NCBI RefSeq assembly: GCF_017356245.1
Contig: NZ_JAFMZZ010000001.1
Coordinates: 405,073 to 469,072 of the forward strand
Length of the DNA: 64,000 bases
Origin: Bordetella petrii
GTDB taxonomy: Bacteria > Pseudomonadota > Gammaproteobacteria > Burkholderiales > Burkholderiaceae_B
Reading direction: 5' to 3'
Position 1 is the first letter of the stretch. Every line of letters starts with the position of its first letter. Position numbers and translations under genes: made by a program. The notes beneath the pieces were generated by a model that ran no database searches, had not been told where the DNA came from, and saw only the letters and a list, made by a program, of their open reading frames with translations. Shown here one piece after another: positions 49,947 to 58,580 of the stretch.

Positions 49947-52900
49947 CTATCGCCGCAAAGACTCCCAGGTCTTCATCAACCTCTTCACTGATACCGGCAT
50001 GGGGGTGCGCAGTTCCTGGGCGAACAGGGCCACGCGCAGTTCTTCGAGCAGCCAGCGGAAGTCGTCCAGGGCCGGGTCTGGCGCGCCCTTGAGGGCCGCG
50101 CGGGCCCGCTGGTACTGGGTCAGCAGGGGCGCCATGTCGGACATCAGGCGGGCATCGCGGGCCGGGTCGGCGCGCAGTTTGTCGATGCGCGCCACCGCCG
50201 CCTTCAGGTAGCGCGGGTAGTGCGCCAGCTGCGCATGCGGCGTGTCGCGCACGAACCACTTGGGCATCAGCGCCGCGATCTGCTGCTGCAGGTCGGCGTA
50301 GGCCGCCGCATGCGGCCGGGCTTGCGGCAGTTTGCGCTGCACGGCGCCATATTCAGCCAGCACGGCGTGCGCCAGGCGCGCGGCTTCCTGCGCCAGCAGC
50401 CCCAGGCGGCCCTTGCCTTCCTGGCGGCGCGCCTCGAACTCGTCGGCGTTGGCCGGCCAGGGCTCGGCCAGGCAGGCCTGCCCCACGGCGCAATCGATGA
50501 TCTGGTCGCGCAGCTCTTCCTGCGTGCCCAGGTTCATGTACAGCATGCTCATCTTGGTCAGGTCGGGCAGGTTGCGTTCCAGGAACTTCACCTGCTCGCG
50601 CAAGCCCAGCCGGAACAGCCGCAGCAGCCCGGCCCGATGGTGCCGCCGCGCTTCGTCAGGGTCGTCGAACACGTCCAGGTCGCAGTGGGCGCTGCGATCG
50701 ACCAGGGCCGGATAGCCGATCACCGACTGGCCCTTGCGCTTGATCTCCATGATTTCGGGCAGCGCGCCGAACGACCACGATGTCAGGTTTTCGTGCGCCA
50801 GGGCCTGCGCCACGCCGGCATCGCGTACCGCCAGCTGCTGGAAGTTGGCCTGGGCCTGCTTGCCGAATTCGGCCTTCAGCTGCGCCAGGTTGCGGCCGGC
50901 GGCCAGCATGCGGCCGTGTTCGTCGACCACTTTGAAATTCATGAACAAATGCGCGGGCAGCGTCTCGAGCTTGAAATCGCCCGGCGCGGGGCGCACCTGC
51001 ACCTGCGCCCACATGTCGGCGATCAGCGCATCCACCAGGCCGCGCTGCGGGTCGTCCAGCCGCTCGTACCAGCGTTCGTAGAAGCCGGCGGCATAATCGG
51101 GCAGCGGCACGCAATGGCGGCGCATCTTCTGCGGCAGCGACTTCAGCAGCAGGTGCACCTTTTCTTTCAGCATGCCGGGCACCAGCCATTCACAGCGGGC
51201 CGGGTCGATCTGGTTCAGCGCGAACAGCGGCACCGACAGCGTCACGCCGTCGCGCGGCGAACCCGGTTCGAAGTGGTAGTCCAGCGGCATGGACACGCCC
51301 TGCCATTCGACCTGCTTGGGAAATACATCGGTGGTGACGCCGGCCGCCTCGTGGCGCATCAGTTCGTCGCGCGTGAGCATCAGCGCGGCGGCGGAGGACT
51401 TGTCCAGCCCGTGCACCCATTTTTCCAGCGAGGCGGTCTGCGAAATATCCTGCGGCAGCTGGCGGTCGTAGAACGCGTAGATGAGCTCGTCGTCGACCAG
51501 GATATCGGGACGGCGCGACTGGTGTTCGAGCTTTTCGATGCCCGCGATGAGCTTGCGGTTGTGCGCCACGAACGGCAACCGCGTGTCGATATCGCCCGGC
51601 ACCAGCGCCTGGCGGATGAACAGTTCACGCGCGTGCTGCGGGTTGACGCGCCCATAATGGATGCGGCGGCCGGCATACACCACCAGCCCGTACAGCGTGG
51701 CGCGTTCGTTGGCCACCACCTGGCCGGCCTTCTTTTCCCAGCGCGGGTCCGACCAGTTGCGGCGCAGCAGGTGGGCGGCGGCGCGCTCCAGCCAGGTGGG
51801 TTCGATGCGCGCCACGCAGCGCGCATACAGCCGCGTGGTCTCGACCAGTTCGGCCGCCACGATCCAGCGCCCCCCCTTTTTGGCCAGGCGCGAGCCGGGG
51901 TGGATGTGGAAGCGGATGTCGCGCGCGCCCCGGTAAAGCCCGCCCTCTTCGCCCTTGAAGCCGATATTGCCCAGCAGCCCCGACAGCAGCGCCAGGTGCA
52001 GTTGCTCGTAGGTGGCCTCGGACTGGTTCAGGCGCCAGCCCTGCTCGCCCACCAGCGCCGCCAGCTGGGTGTGCACGTCGTGCCATTCGCGCAACCGCAC
52101 CGGCGACAGGAAATTCTGGCGCAGCAGGGCCACCAGCTTGCGCTGCGAGGCCTTGTGCTGCACCTGCTCGCCGTACCAGCGCCAGAGTTTCAGGAACGAC
52201 ACGAATTCGGACTTGTCGTCGGCGAACTTGGCATGCGCGGCCTCGGCCGCCTCGCGCTCGGCCATGGGGCGGTCGCGCGGGTCTTGCACCGACAGGGCCG
52301 AGGCGATGATCAGCATTTCGGCCAGGCACTGGTGCTCGCGCGCGGCCAGGATCATGCGGCCGATGCGCGGGTCGACCGGCAGCTTGGCCAGTTCGTGGCC
52401 GGTGCGGGTCAGCACGAAGGCCGAGCCGGTGCGCGCGGCGTCGGCCGCTTCGGCCTCGGCGTCGCCGGCGGGCGCCGCGGCCAGCTCGATGGCGCCCAGT
52501 TCTTGCAGCAGGTGGTAGCCATCGGCGATGGCGCGCCCCGGCGGCGCTTCAACGAACGGAAACTGCTCGATGTCGTCGAGCCTCAGCGATTTCATGCGCA
52601 GAATCACCGAAGCCAGCGACGAGCGCAGCACTTCCGGGTCGGTGAAGGGCGCGCGGGCGTCGAAATCCTGCTCGTCGTACAGGCGGATGCACACGCCCGG
52701 CCCCACCCGGCCGCAGCGGCCGGCGCGCTGGTTGGCCGAGGCCCGGCTGATGGGCTCGATGCGCAGCTGCTCGACCTTGTTGCGCCATGAATAGCGCTTG
52801 ATGCGCGCCAGCCCGCTGTCGACCACGAAGCGGATGCCCGGCACGGTAAGCGAGGTTTCGGCCACGTTGGTGGCCAGCACGATGCGGCGCGCGTTGGTGC

Positions 52901-53834
52901 GCGGGTGGAAGATCTGCTCTTGCTCGGCCTGCGACAGGCGCGCATACAGGGGCAGCACTTCGGTGCCGGCGGGATGATGCTTGCGCAGCGCCTCGGCCGA
53001 TTCGCGGATCTCGCGCTCGCCGGGCAGGAACACCAGCACGTCGCCGGGGCCGTGGCGGGCGCATTCGTCCACCGCGTCGACAATCGCGTCGATCAGGTCG
53101 CGCTCTTCGTCGCCGGCCAGGCGCTCGCGGTTGGGCCGGCCGCCGGCGGGCTCGTCGCCGGCGTCATCCTGGCGCACCGGGCGGTAGCGCACTTCAACCG
53201 GGTACAGCCGCCCCGACACCTCGATGACAGGCGCGGGCCGGTCTTCAGAGGCGGCGAAATGGCGCGCGAAGCGCTCGGCGTCGATAGTGGCCGAGGTAAT
53301 GATGACTTTCAGGTCGGGGCGCCGCGGCAGCAGCTGCTTCAGGTAGCCCAGCAGGAAATCGATGTTCAGGCTGCGCTCGTGCGCCTCGTCGATGATCAGC
53401 GTGTCGTAGCGGCGCAGCAGCGGGTCGCGCTGCGATTCGGCCAGCAGGATGCCGTCGGTCATCAGCTTGACCGAGGCGTTGGGGCCGGTGCGATCGTTGA
53501 AGCGCACCTGGTAGCCCACCACTTCGCCCAGCGGCGTGTTCAGTTCTTCGGCGATGCGCCGGGCCACCGAGGTGGCGGCCAGGCGCCGCGGCTGGGTGTG
53601 GCCGATCATGCGCTGGCGGCCGCGCCCCAGTTCCAGGCAGATTTTGGGCAGCTGCGTGGTCTTGCCCGAACCGGTCTCGCCGCTGACGATCACCACCTGG
53701 TGGCCGGCAATGGCGCGCGCGATCTCGGCCCGCCGCGCGCTGACGGGCAGGTCTTCGGGATAGGCGATGGCGGGAATGGGCCGCTCGGGCCGCGGCGCGG
53801 CGCCGCGCGCAGGCGGGCGGGAGACTTCAGGCAT
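49947..53834 (-). CDS. hrpA: ATP-dependent RNA helicase HrpA
   Basis: 1295-residue DEAH-box helicase, close to the ~1300 of E. coli HrpA, which rescues stalled or collided ribosomes. Walker A GETGSGKTT (about 52-60), DEAH (149-152), SATIDAERFARHF, and the C-terminal HrpA-specific DUF3418 region are present. Start at ATG 53834: the frame is open to 54560 but upstream sequence is antisense to the SDR gene. The C-terminus ends 3 bp beyond the palindromic element. Confidence 0.96.
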   Translation of the reverse strand: MPEVSRPPARGAAPRPERPIPAIAYPEDLPVSARRAEIARAIAGHQVVIVSGETGSGKTTQLPKICLELGRGRQRMIGHTQPRRLAATSVARRIAEELNTPLGEVVGYQVRFNDRTGPNASVKLMTDGILLAESQRDPLLRRYDTLIIDEAHERSLNIDFLLGYLKQLLPRRPDLKVIITSATIDAERFARHFAASEDRPAPVIEVSGRLYPVEVRYRPVRQDDAGDEPAGGRPNRERLAGDEERDLIDAIVDAVDECARHGPGDVLVFLPGEREIRESAEALRKHHPAGTEVLPLYARLSQAEQEQIFHPRTNARRIVLATNVAETSLTVPGIRFVVDSGLARIKRYSWRNKVEQLRIEPISRASANQRAGRCGRVGPGVCIRLYDEQDFDARAPFTDPEVLRSSLASVILRMKSLRLDDIEQFPFVEAPPGRAIADGYHLLQELGAIELAAAPAGDAEAEAADAARTGSAFVLTRTGHELAKLPVDPRIGRMILAAREHQCLAEMLIIASALSVQDPRDRPMAEREAAEAAHAKFADDKSEFVSFLKLWRWYGEQVQHKASQRKLVALLRQNFLSPVRLREWHDVHTQLAALVGEQGWRLNQSEATYEQLHLALLSGLLGNIGFKGEEGGLYRGARDIRFHIHPGSRLAKKGGRWIVAAELVETTRLYARCVARIEPTWLERAAAHLLRRNWSDPRWEKKAGQVVANERATLYGLVVYAGRRIHYGRVNPQHARELFIRQALVPGDIDTRLPFVAHNRKLIAGIEKLEHQSRRPDILVDDELIYAFYDRQLPQDISQTASLEKWVHGLDKSSAAALMLTRDELMRHEAAGVTTDVFPKQVEWQGVSMPLDYHFEPGSPRDGVTLSVPLFALNQIDPARCEWLVPGMLKEKVHLLLKSLPQKMRRHCVPLPDYAAGFYERWYERLDDPQRGLVDALIADMWAQVQVRPAPGDFKLETLPAHLFMNFKVVDEHGRMLAAGRNLAQLKAEFGKQAQANFQQLAVRDAGVAQALAHENLTSWSFGALPEIMEIKRKGQSVIGYPALVDRSAHCDLDVFDDPDEARRHHRAGLLRLFRLGLREQVKFLERNLPDLTKMSMLYMNLGTQEELRDQIIDCAVGQACLAEPWPANADEFEARRQEGKGRLGLLAQEAARLAHAVLAEYGAVQRKLPQARPHAAAYADLQQQIAALMPKWFVRDTPHAQLAHYPRYLKAAVARIDKLRADPARDARLMSDMAPLLTQYQRARAALKGAPDPALDDFRWLLEELRVALFAQELRTPMPVSVKRLMKTWESLRR

Positions 53835-53858
53835 GTACGGATTATCCTTTGAACGCCT

Positions 53859-53864
53859 ATTATA
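53859..53864 (-). promoter_or_regulatory. -10 element upstream of hrpA
   Basis: Perfect TATAAT on the minus strand 25 bp before the hrpA start, in the divergent hrpA/SDR gap. The same AT patch (TATTATAAAAAC) may serve the plus-strand SDR gene. No clear -35 in either direction. Confidence 0.4.
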
Positions 53865-53910
53865 AAAACTTGCGACGCCGCCGCCGGGCGGCCGCCACAG
53901 GAGCAAAGCA

Positions 53911-54690
53911 ATGGATCTGGGAATCGAGGGCAAGCGTGCCCTGGTGTGCGCGTCCAGCAAGGGCCTGGGCCGCGCCTGCGCACTGTCGCTGGCGCGCGAA
54001 GGCGCGCAGGTGGTGATGCTGGCGCGCGGCCGCGAGGCCCTGGAGGCGGCGGCCGACGAGATCCGCCAGCAGACCGGCGCGCAGGTCGCCACCGTGGCGG
54101 CCGACATCACCACGCCGGCCGGCCGCGCGGCGGCGCTGGCCGCCTGCCCCGGCCCGGATATCCTGGTCACCAACGCCGGCGGGCCCAAGCCGGGCGATTT
54201 TCGCGAGTGGTCGCGCGACGACTGGATTGCCGCGCTGGACGCCAACATGCTTACGCCCATCGAGCTGATCCGCGCCACCCTGGACCAGATGATAGAACGC
54301 CGCTTCGGCCGCATCGTCAACATTACCTCGGCCGCGGTGAAGATGCCGATCGATATCCTGGGGCTGTCCAACGGCGCGCGCACCGGCCTGACCGGTTTCG
54401 TGGCCGGCCTGGCGCGCCAGGTGGCCGCGCACAACGTCACCATCAACAACCTGCTGCCCGGCCCCTTCGCCACCGACCGCCTGACCCAGACCGCCATCAA
54501 GACCGCCCAGAACACCGGGCGCAGCGTCGAAGAAGTCATGGCGCAGCGCCAGGCCGGCATTCCCGCGCGCCGCTTCGGCGACCCGGCCGAGTTCGGCGAC
54601 GCCTGCGCCTTCCTGTGCAGCGCCCAGGCCGGCTACATGACCGGGCAGAACCTGGTGCTGGACGGCGGGCTGTACCCGGGCACGCTGTAA
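53911..54690 (+). CDS. SDR-family protein lacking the catalytic tyrosine
   Basis: 259-residue short-chain dehydrogenase/reductase-like protein, often labelled 3-oxoacyl-ACP reductase. The NAD-binding turn is ASSKGLGRACA (about 14-24) and VTNAGGPKPG is the NNAG equivalent. Catalytic Ser is in NITSAAVK, but the expected YxxxK is replaced by LSNGAR in DILGLSNGARTGL, so Tyr and Lys are both missing. This matches a known SDR-like subgroup without the standard tetrad. Enzymatic function is uncertain. An AGGAG is 7 nt upstream of the ATG. Confidence 0.85.
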   Translation: MDLGIEGKRALVCASSKGLGRACALSLAREGAQVVMLARGREALEAAADEIRQQTGAQVATVAADITTPAGRAAALAACPGPDILVTNAGGPKPGDFREWSRDDWIAALDANMLTPIELIRATLDQMIERRFGRIVNITSAAVKMPIDILGLSNGARTGLTGFVAGLARQVAAHNVTINNLLPGPFATDRLTQTAIKTAQNTGRSVEEVMAQRQAGIPARRFGDPAEFGDACAFLCSAQAGYMTGQNLVLDGGLYPGTL

Positions 54691-54770
54691 CACCGCGGCT
54701 GGGGCGCACCGGCGGTGTTGCGCGCACGCCCGTTGCCATCGCGCCGGCGCCCGCGGCCAGCCTGCAGTCA

Positions 54771-54776
54771 TATAAT
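54771..54776 (+). promoter_or_regulatory. -10 element upstream of argA
   Basis: Perfect TATAAT in the 169-bp gap before argA; no recognisable -35. The leader contains a long GC-rich inverted repeat. Confidence 0.4.
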
Positions 54777-54859
54777 TTCCGCCAGCGCCGCCGCGCAGCG
54801 GCCGGCGCCGGCCGCGCCCGCCGGCGTGCCCCATTCTTCAGGAAGCCTATCCGCCCATC

Positions 54860-56218
54860 ATGCCCGACCAGGAACCCGACACCGTCTCTGCCCAGGAAGC
54901 CCCGGAATTTGCCGCTGCGCAATTCGTCCGATGGTTCCGCGAAGTTGCTCCGTACGTGCATGCCTTCCGAGGCAAGACCTTCGTAGTGGCGTTCGGCGGC
55001 GAACTGGTGCAGGCCGGCGCGCTCAATGCGCTGGTGCAGGACCTGTCGCTCTTGTCGGCGCTGGGCGTGCGGCTGGTGCTGGTGCACGGCTCGCGCCCGC
55101 AGGTCAATGAGCAGCTGCGCCTGAAAGGCTATACCCAGCAATTCGACCGCGGCCTGGCGCCCACCGACCCGGCCGCCCTGGAGTGCGCCAAAGAGGCCGC
55201 CGGCGAGATCCGCCTGGATATCGAGGCGGCCTTCAGCCAGGGGCTGCCCAACACCCCGATGTCGCATTCGCACATCCGCGTCATCTCGGGCAATTTCGTT
55301 ACCGCGCGCCCCACGGGCGTGGTCGACGGCATCGACTACAAGCATACCGGCCAGGTCCGCAAGATCGACGTCGACGCCCTGAAATTCGCCATCGAAAAGG
55401 GCTCGTCGGTGGTGCTGCTGTCGCCGCTGGGCTTTTCACCCACGGGCGATGCTTTCAACCTGGCCATGGAAGACCTGGCCACCAGCGTCGCCGTGGCCCT
55501 GCGCGCCGAGAAACTGATCTTCCTGTCCGGCTCGCCCGGCGTACTGGCCCCCGACGGCACGGTGGATACCGAGCTGGCGCGGGTCGATGCCGACGCCCTG
55601 CTGCAGAAAGGCGAACTGGACGACGACACGGCGTTCTACCTGCGCCATGCCTCGCTGTCGGTCAAGCGCGGCGTGGCGCGCGCGCACCTGGTGCCCTACG
55701 CCCTGGACGGCAGCGTGCTGCTGGAAATCTTCACCCACGACGGCGTGGGCACCATGGTGGTCGAAGACACCCTGGACGACCTGCGCCCGGCCACGCTCGA
55801 CGACGTGGGCGCCATCCTGAGCCTGATCGAGCCCCTGGAAGCCGACGGCACCCTGGTGCCGCGCCCGCGCAGCGTCATCGAACGAGAAGTCGAACGCTTT
55901 ACGGTGCTGGAGCACGACGGCGTCATCTACGGCTGCGCCGCCCTGCACCCCTACCCCGACGAGCACATGGCCGAAATGGCCTGCCTGATCGTGAACCCCG
56001 AATGGCAGGGCTCGGGCGAAGGCGAAATCCTGTTGCGCCACATGGAATCCCGCGCCCGCGCCATGGGTGCGCGCCGCCTGTTCGTGCTGACCACCCGCAC
56101 CTCGCACTGGTTCATGAAGCGCGGATTCGTGCAGGGCGGCGTCACCGACCTGCCGCGCGAAAAGCAGAACAATTACAACCGCTCGCGCAACAGCCTGGTT
56201 TTCATCAAAAAACTGTAA
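54860..56218 (+). CDS. argA: Amino-acid N-acetyltransferase (N-acetylglutamate synthase)
   Basis: 452-residue first enzyme of arginine biosynthesis. An N-terminal amino-acid-kinase-like domain (VVAFGGELVQAG, LVLVHGSRPQVNEQL) binds arginine for feedback inhibition. A C-terminal GNAT domain (about 300-450; LIVNPEWQGSGEGEILLRHMESRARAMG) does catalysis. Normal ArgA length (~440). Confidence 0.95.
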   Translation: MPDQEPDTVSAQEAPEFAAAQFVRWFREVAPYVHAFRGKTFVVAFGGELVQAGALNALVQDLSLLSALGVRLVLVHGSRPQVNEQLRLKGYTQQFDRGLAPTDPAALECAKEAAGEIRLDIEAAFSQGLPNTPMSHSHIRVISGNFVTARPTGVVDGIDYKHTGQVRKIDVDALKFAIEKGSSVVLLSPLGFSPTGDAFNLAMEDLATSVAVALRAEKLIFLSGSPGVLAPDGTVDTELARVDADALLQKGELDDDTAFYLRHASLSVKRGVARAHLVPYALDGSVLLEIFTHDGVGTMVVEDTLDDLRPATLDDVGAILSLIEPLEADGTLVPRPRSVIEREVERFTVLEHDGVIYGCAALHPYPDEHMAEMACLIVNPEWQGSGEGEILLRHMESRARAMGARRLFVLTTRTSHWFMKRGFVQGGVTDLPREKQNNYNRSRNSLVFIKKL

Positions 56219-56238
56219 CCGGCGAGGAATCTGCATAC

Positions 56239-56276
56239 GTCGGTGTCTGACACCCTGGCGGGAGTCAGACACCGAT
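56239..56276. terminator. Inverted-repeat copy downstream of argA, likely terminator
   Basis: About 11-bp stem around GGTGTCTGA/TCAGACACC with a 14-nt loop, 20 bp after the argA stop. In reverse complement its 32-nt core (56242-56273) differs from the copy at 35378 by a single loop base. Confidence 0.5.
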
Positions 56277-56308
56277 GGCACTACAGCGGTTCGAATTCAG
56301 CTATCGCA

Positions 56309-56441
56309 GTCCCGCGGCGTCCGGGCGAGCGGTGTCGGCGCGTTGGGCGGCGGGGCAGCCTGCGCAGCAGGCCGAGGGCGCCTGCATGCGCCCGAGCCTG
56401 ACGCACGTGCGCCGACACCGCTCGCCCGGACGCCGCGGGAC
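56309..56441. repeat. 133-bp element with perfect 33-bp terminal inverted repeat
   Basis: Arms 56309-56341 and 56409-56441 are perfect reverse complements (33 bp, starting GTCCCGCGGCGTCC). The 67-nt loop holds two further hairpins: GCCTGC-GCA-GCAGGC (56358-56372) and GGGCGC-N6-GCGCCC (56376-56393). No ORF fits. It lies in the 305-bp argA-yggX gap, which otherwise contains only the terminator-like repeat and the yggX leader. Confidence 0.85.
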
Positions 56442-56523
56442 GGGGCTAGAACAACGCAAACCCCGATAGCCGCAGCAGCCCGCTAAAATGGCATTTCCAC
56501 CACTTGATACCGGCAGCACCACC

Positions 56524-56796
56524 ATGTCCCGTACCGTCAACTGTGCAAAACTGAAACGCGAAGCCGAAGGCCTGGACTTCCCCCCTTATCCCGGCGAGCT
56601 TGGCACCCGCATCTGGCAGAGCATTTCCAAAGAGGCCTGGGAAGACTGGAAGCAGGTGCAGACCCGCCTGGTCAACGAAAACCGCCTGAACCTGGCCGAC
56701 GCCCGCGCGCGCAAATACCTGCAGCAGCAAATGGAACGCTACCTGTTCGAAGACGGCAGCGTCGAAGCCCAGGGCTTCGTGCCGCCTTCGGCCTGA
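56524..56796 (+). CDS. Probable Fe(2+)-trafficking protein YggX
   Basis: 90-residue YggX-family protein that protects iron-sulfur clusters from oxidative damage. It begins [27 protein letters not shown], with the conserved Cys7, and contains [19 protein letters not shown] and [11 protein letters not shown]. Length is standard. ATG 56524 is chosen over 56488 because the conserved sequence starts there. Confidence 0.95.
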   Translation: MSRTVNCAKLKREAEGLDFPPYPGELGTRIWQSISKEAWEDWKQVQTRLVNENRLNLADARARKYLQQQMERYLFEDGSVEAQGFVPPSA

Positions 56797-56902
56797 CCCG
56801 CCGGCCGCCTTTCCGGGCGGCAGCGCAACGGTCTCGGCAAGGCTGACGATCGCGCGCGGCCTGCCGGCGCTGTCCGTGCGGACACGCTGGCTGCCCATAT
56901 GC

Positions 56903-56929
56903 AAACGCCCCCTGCGCAAGGGGGCGTTT
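56903..56929. terminator. Bidirectional intrinsic terminator between yggX and phoU
   Basis: 10-bp stem AAACGCCCCC/GGGGGCGTTT with a 7-nt loop; TTTT follows on the plus strand and TTT on the minus strand. It sits between convergent genes. Confidence 0.75.
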
Positions 56930-56950
56930 TGCCAGGCGACGGGCAGGCGT

Positions 56951-57694
56951 TCAGGCTTCGCCGGCTGATTGCTGCTCGGATTCGGGCGTATCTTCGTCGC
57001 CGCGCGCCTGGCGTTCCGCGTTCTTCACGCCGGTGTGCCGCACGTCGGCGCCCTTGACCATGTAGATGACCCGTTCGGCCATGTTCTTGGCGTGGTCGCC
57101 GATGCGCTCGAGGGCCCGGGCGATGAACACCATGTCGATGGCGCGCGAGATGGTGCGCGGGTCTTCCATCATGTAGGTGATCAGGTTGCGCAGCGCGCCC
57201 TTCCACTCGCGGTCGACTTCCTTGTCGCTGCGCACCACCTGCGCCGCCAGGATGGGATCGAGCCGCGCGAAGGCGTCGAGCACGTTGTGCAGCATGCGGC
57301 CCACGCTGTTGGCCATGTGGCGCAGCTCGATCACCGGAATGTGGCGTTGTTCGGTGTCGTACATGCGCCGCACCGTGTTGGCGATTTTCTCGGCCTCGTC
57401 GCCGCAGCGTTCCATGTCGGTAAGCATCTTGGACACGGCCAGCAGGGTGCGCAGGTCGATGGCGGTGGGCTGGTGGCGCGCCAGGATCAGGCTGATGCGC
57501 TCGTCGATCTCGACTTCGTGGCGGTTGACCTGCTTTTCGCGTTCGCGCACCTTTTCGACCAGTTCCAGGTCGCCGGTGGGTACGGCGTCGACCGATTCCT
57601 GGATCATGGCCTCGACCACGCCGCCCATTTGCAGAAACTGCGAACGGACGCTTTCCAGATCGGCGTCGAATTGCTTGTTGGTGTGCTCCGTCAT
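56951..57694 (-). CDS. phoU: Phosphate-signalling protein PhoU
   Basis: 247-residue two-repeat all-helical protein that connects the Pst transporter to PhoR and dampens the Pho response. Both PhoU repeats carry the metal-binding E/DxxxD pattern: LTDMERCGDEAEKIAN and ALERIGDHAKNMAE. ATG 57694 is chosen because GGGAG lies 5 nt upstream; a start nine residues earlier is possible. No pst or phoBR genes are adjacent, but a Pho-box-like array lies upstream. Confidence 0.94.
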   Translation of the reverse strand: MTEHTNKQFDADLESVRSQFLQMGGVVEAMIQESVDAVPTGDLELVEKVREREKQVNRHEVEIDERISLILARHQPTAIDLRTLLAVSKMLTDMERCGDEAEKIANTVRRMYDTEQRHIPVIELRHMANSVGRMLHNVLDAFARLDPILAAQVVRSDKEVDREWKGALRNLITYMMEDPRTISRAIDMVFIARALERIGDHAKNMAERVIYMVKGADVRHTGVKNAERQARGDEDTPESEQQSAGEA

Positions 57695-57772
57695 CCGGAC
57701 TCCCTGCGTAGGTGTGTACATGGCGATGCCCCTTATGCGCGATGCGTGATGGGCCTGCCGACCCGCAAGGTT

Positions 57773-57801
57773 ATGACTTGAGTATGACAGGATTATGAAT
57801 C
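57773..57801 (-). promoter_or_regulatory. Pho-box-like array upstream of phoU
   Basis: On the minus strand three heptamers GATTCAT, CTGTCAT and AAGTCAT occur at an exact 11-bp period with 4-nt spacers. The middle one matches the PhoB half-site CTGTCAT perfectly and the others in 5 of 7 positions. It lies about 80 bp upstream of phoU, where PhoB would activate. Confidence 0.6.
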
Positions 57802-57851
57802 GGCCCCGGGCCGCCGGCAAGGCTGCCGCCCGGGCCGTTGCCCTTGCGATA

Positions 57852-58529
57852 CTAGGGCCGTTCGAGCCGGCGGATGCCGTTCTGCGTGGCCAGCAGCGCC
57901 ACGTCGGCGCCGGGCCGGGCGAACAGGCCGCAGGTGACCACGCCGGGCAGGTTGTTGACCACGATTTCCAGGCCGGGCGCGTCGTCGATGCGCAGGCCCG
58001 CCACATCCAGGATGAGGTTGCCGTTGTCGGTGGTGAACCCCTCGCGCAGGCGCGGCTGGCCGCCCAGGGCGGCCAGGGCGCGGGTCACGGCCTGCCGCGC
58101 CATGGGAATGACCTCGACCGGCAGCGGAAAACGCCCCAGCTGGTCGACCAGCTTGGATTCGTCGACGATGCAGATGTAGCGCTGGGCCACCGAGGCCACG
58201 ATTTTCTCGCGCGTGTGCGCGCCGCCGCCGCCCTTGATCATGTGCAGGCGGGCGTCGATTTCATCGGCCCCGTCGACATAGACCGGCATGGCGGCCACCT
58301 CGTTCAGGTCCAGCACCGGCAGGCCGTGCCCGGCCAGGCGCGCGGCGCTGCGCTCGGAGCTGGCGACGGTGCCGCGCAGCCGGCCTTTGTAGCGTGCCAG
58401 CCCGTCGATGAACAGGTCGGCGGTGGAGCCGGTGCCCACGCCGATGACCACGTCGGGCCCCAGCAGGGGTTCGATCAGGGCCAGGGCCGCGTCGGCCGAC
58501 TGTTGCTTGAGTTCTTGCTGAGTAAGCAT
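57852..58529 (-). CDS. rpiA: Ribose-5-phosphate isomerase A
   Basis: 225-residue pentose-phosphate enzyme interconverting ribose 5-phosphate and ribulose 5-phosphate. Signatures [45 protein letters not shown] and [15 protein letters not shown] are all present, as is the C-terminal [10 protein letters not shown]. Standard length. A GC-rich hairpin follows the stop in the gap to phoU. Confidence 0.97.
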   Translation of the reverse strand: MLTQQELKQQSADAALALIEPLLGPDVVIGVGTGSTADLFIDGLARYKGRLRGTVASSERSAARLAGHGLPVLDLNEVAAMPVYVDGADEIDARLHMIKGGGGAHTREKIVASVAQRYICIVDESKLVDQLGRFPLPVEVIPMARQAVTRALAALGGQPRLREGFTTDNGNLILDVAGLRIDDAPGLEIVVNNLPGVVTCGLFARPGADVALLATQNGIRRLERP

Positions 58530-58580
58530 ATTGCCAGGGCGCGCCGGGCGCGCCGGAAGTCGATAAACACCAGGCGCAAT

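Noticed and set aside
49228..50259. Open frames inside the palindromic gap (both strands)
   Set aside because: Reading frame shifts between the two arms by a 4-nt length difference, and the frames run into hrpA or queH antisense; similarity of translated pieces follows from DNA repeat identity.
53835..54560. N-terminal extension of hrpA by 242 residues
   Set aside because: The extension is antisense to the SDR gene and HrpA homology begins at the ATG 53834.
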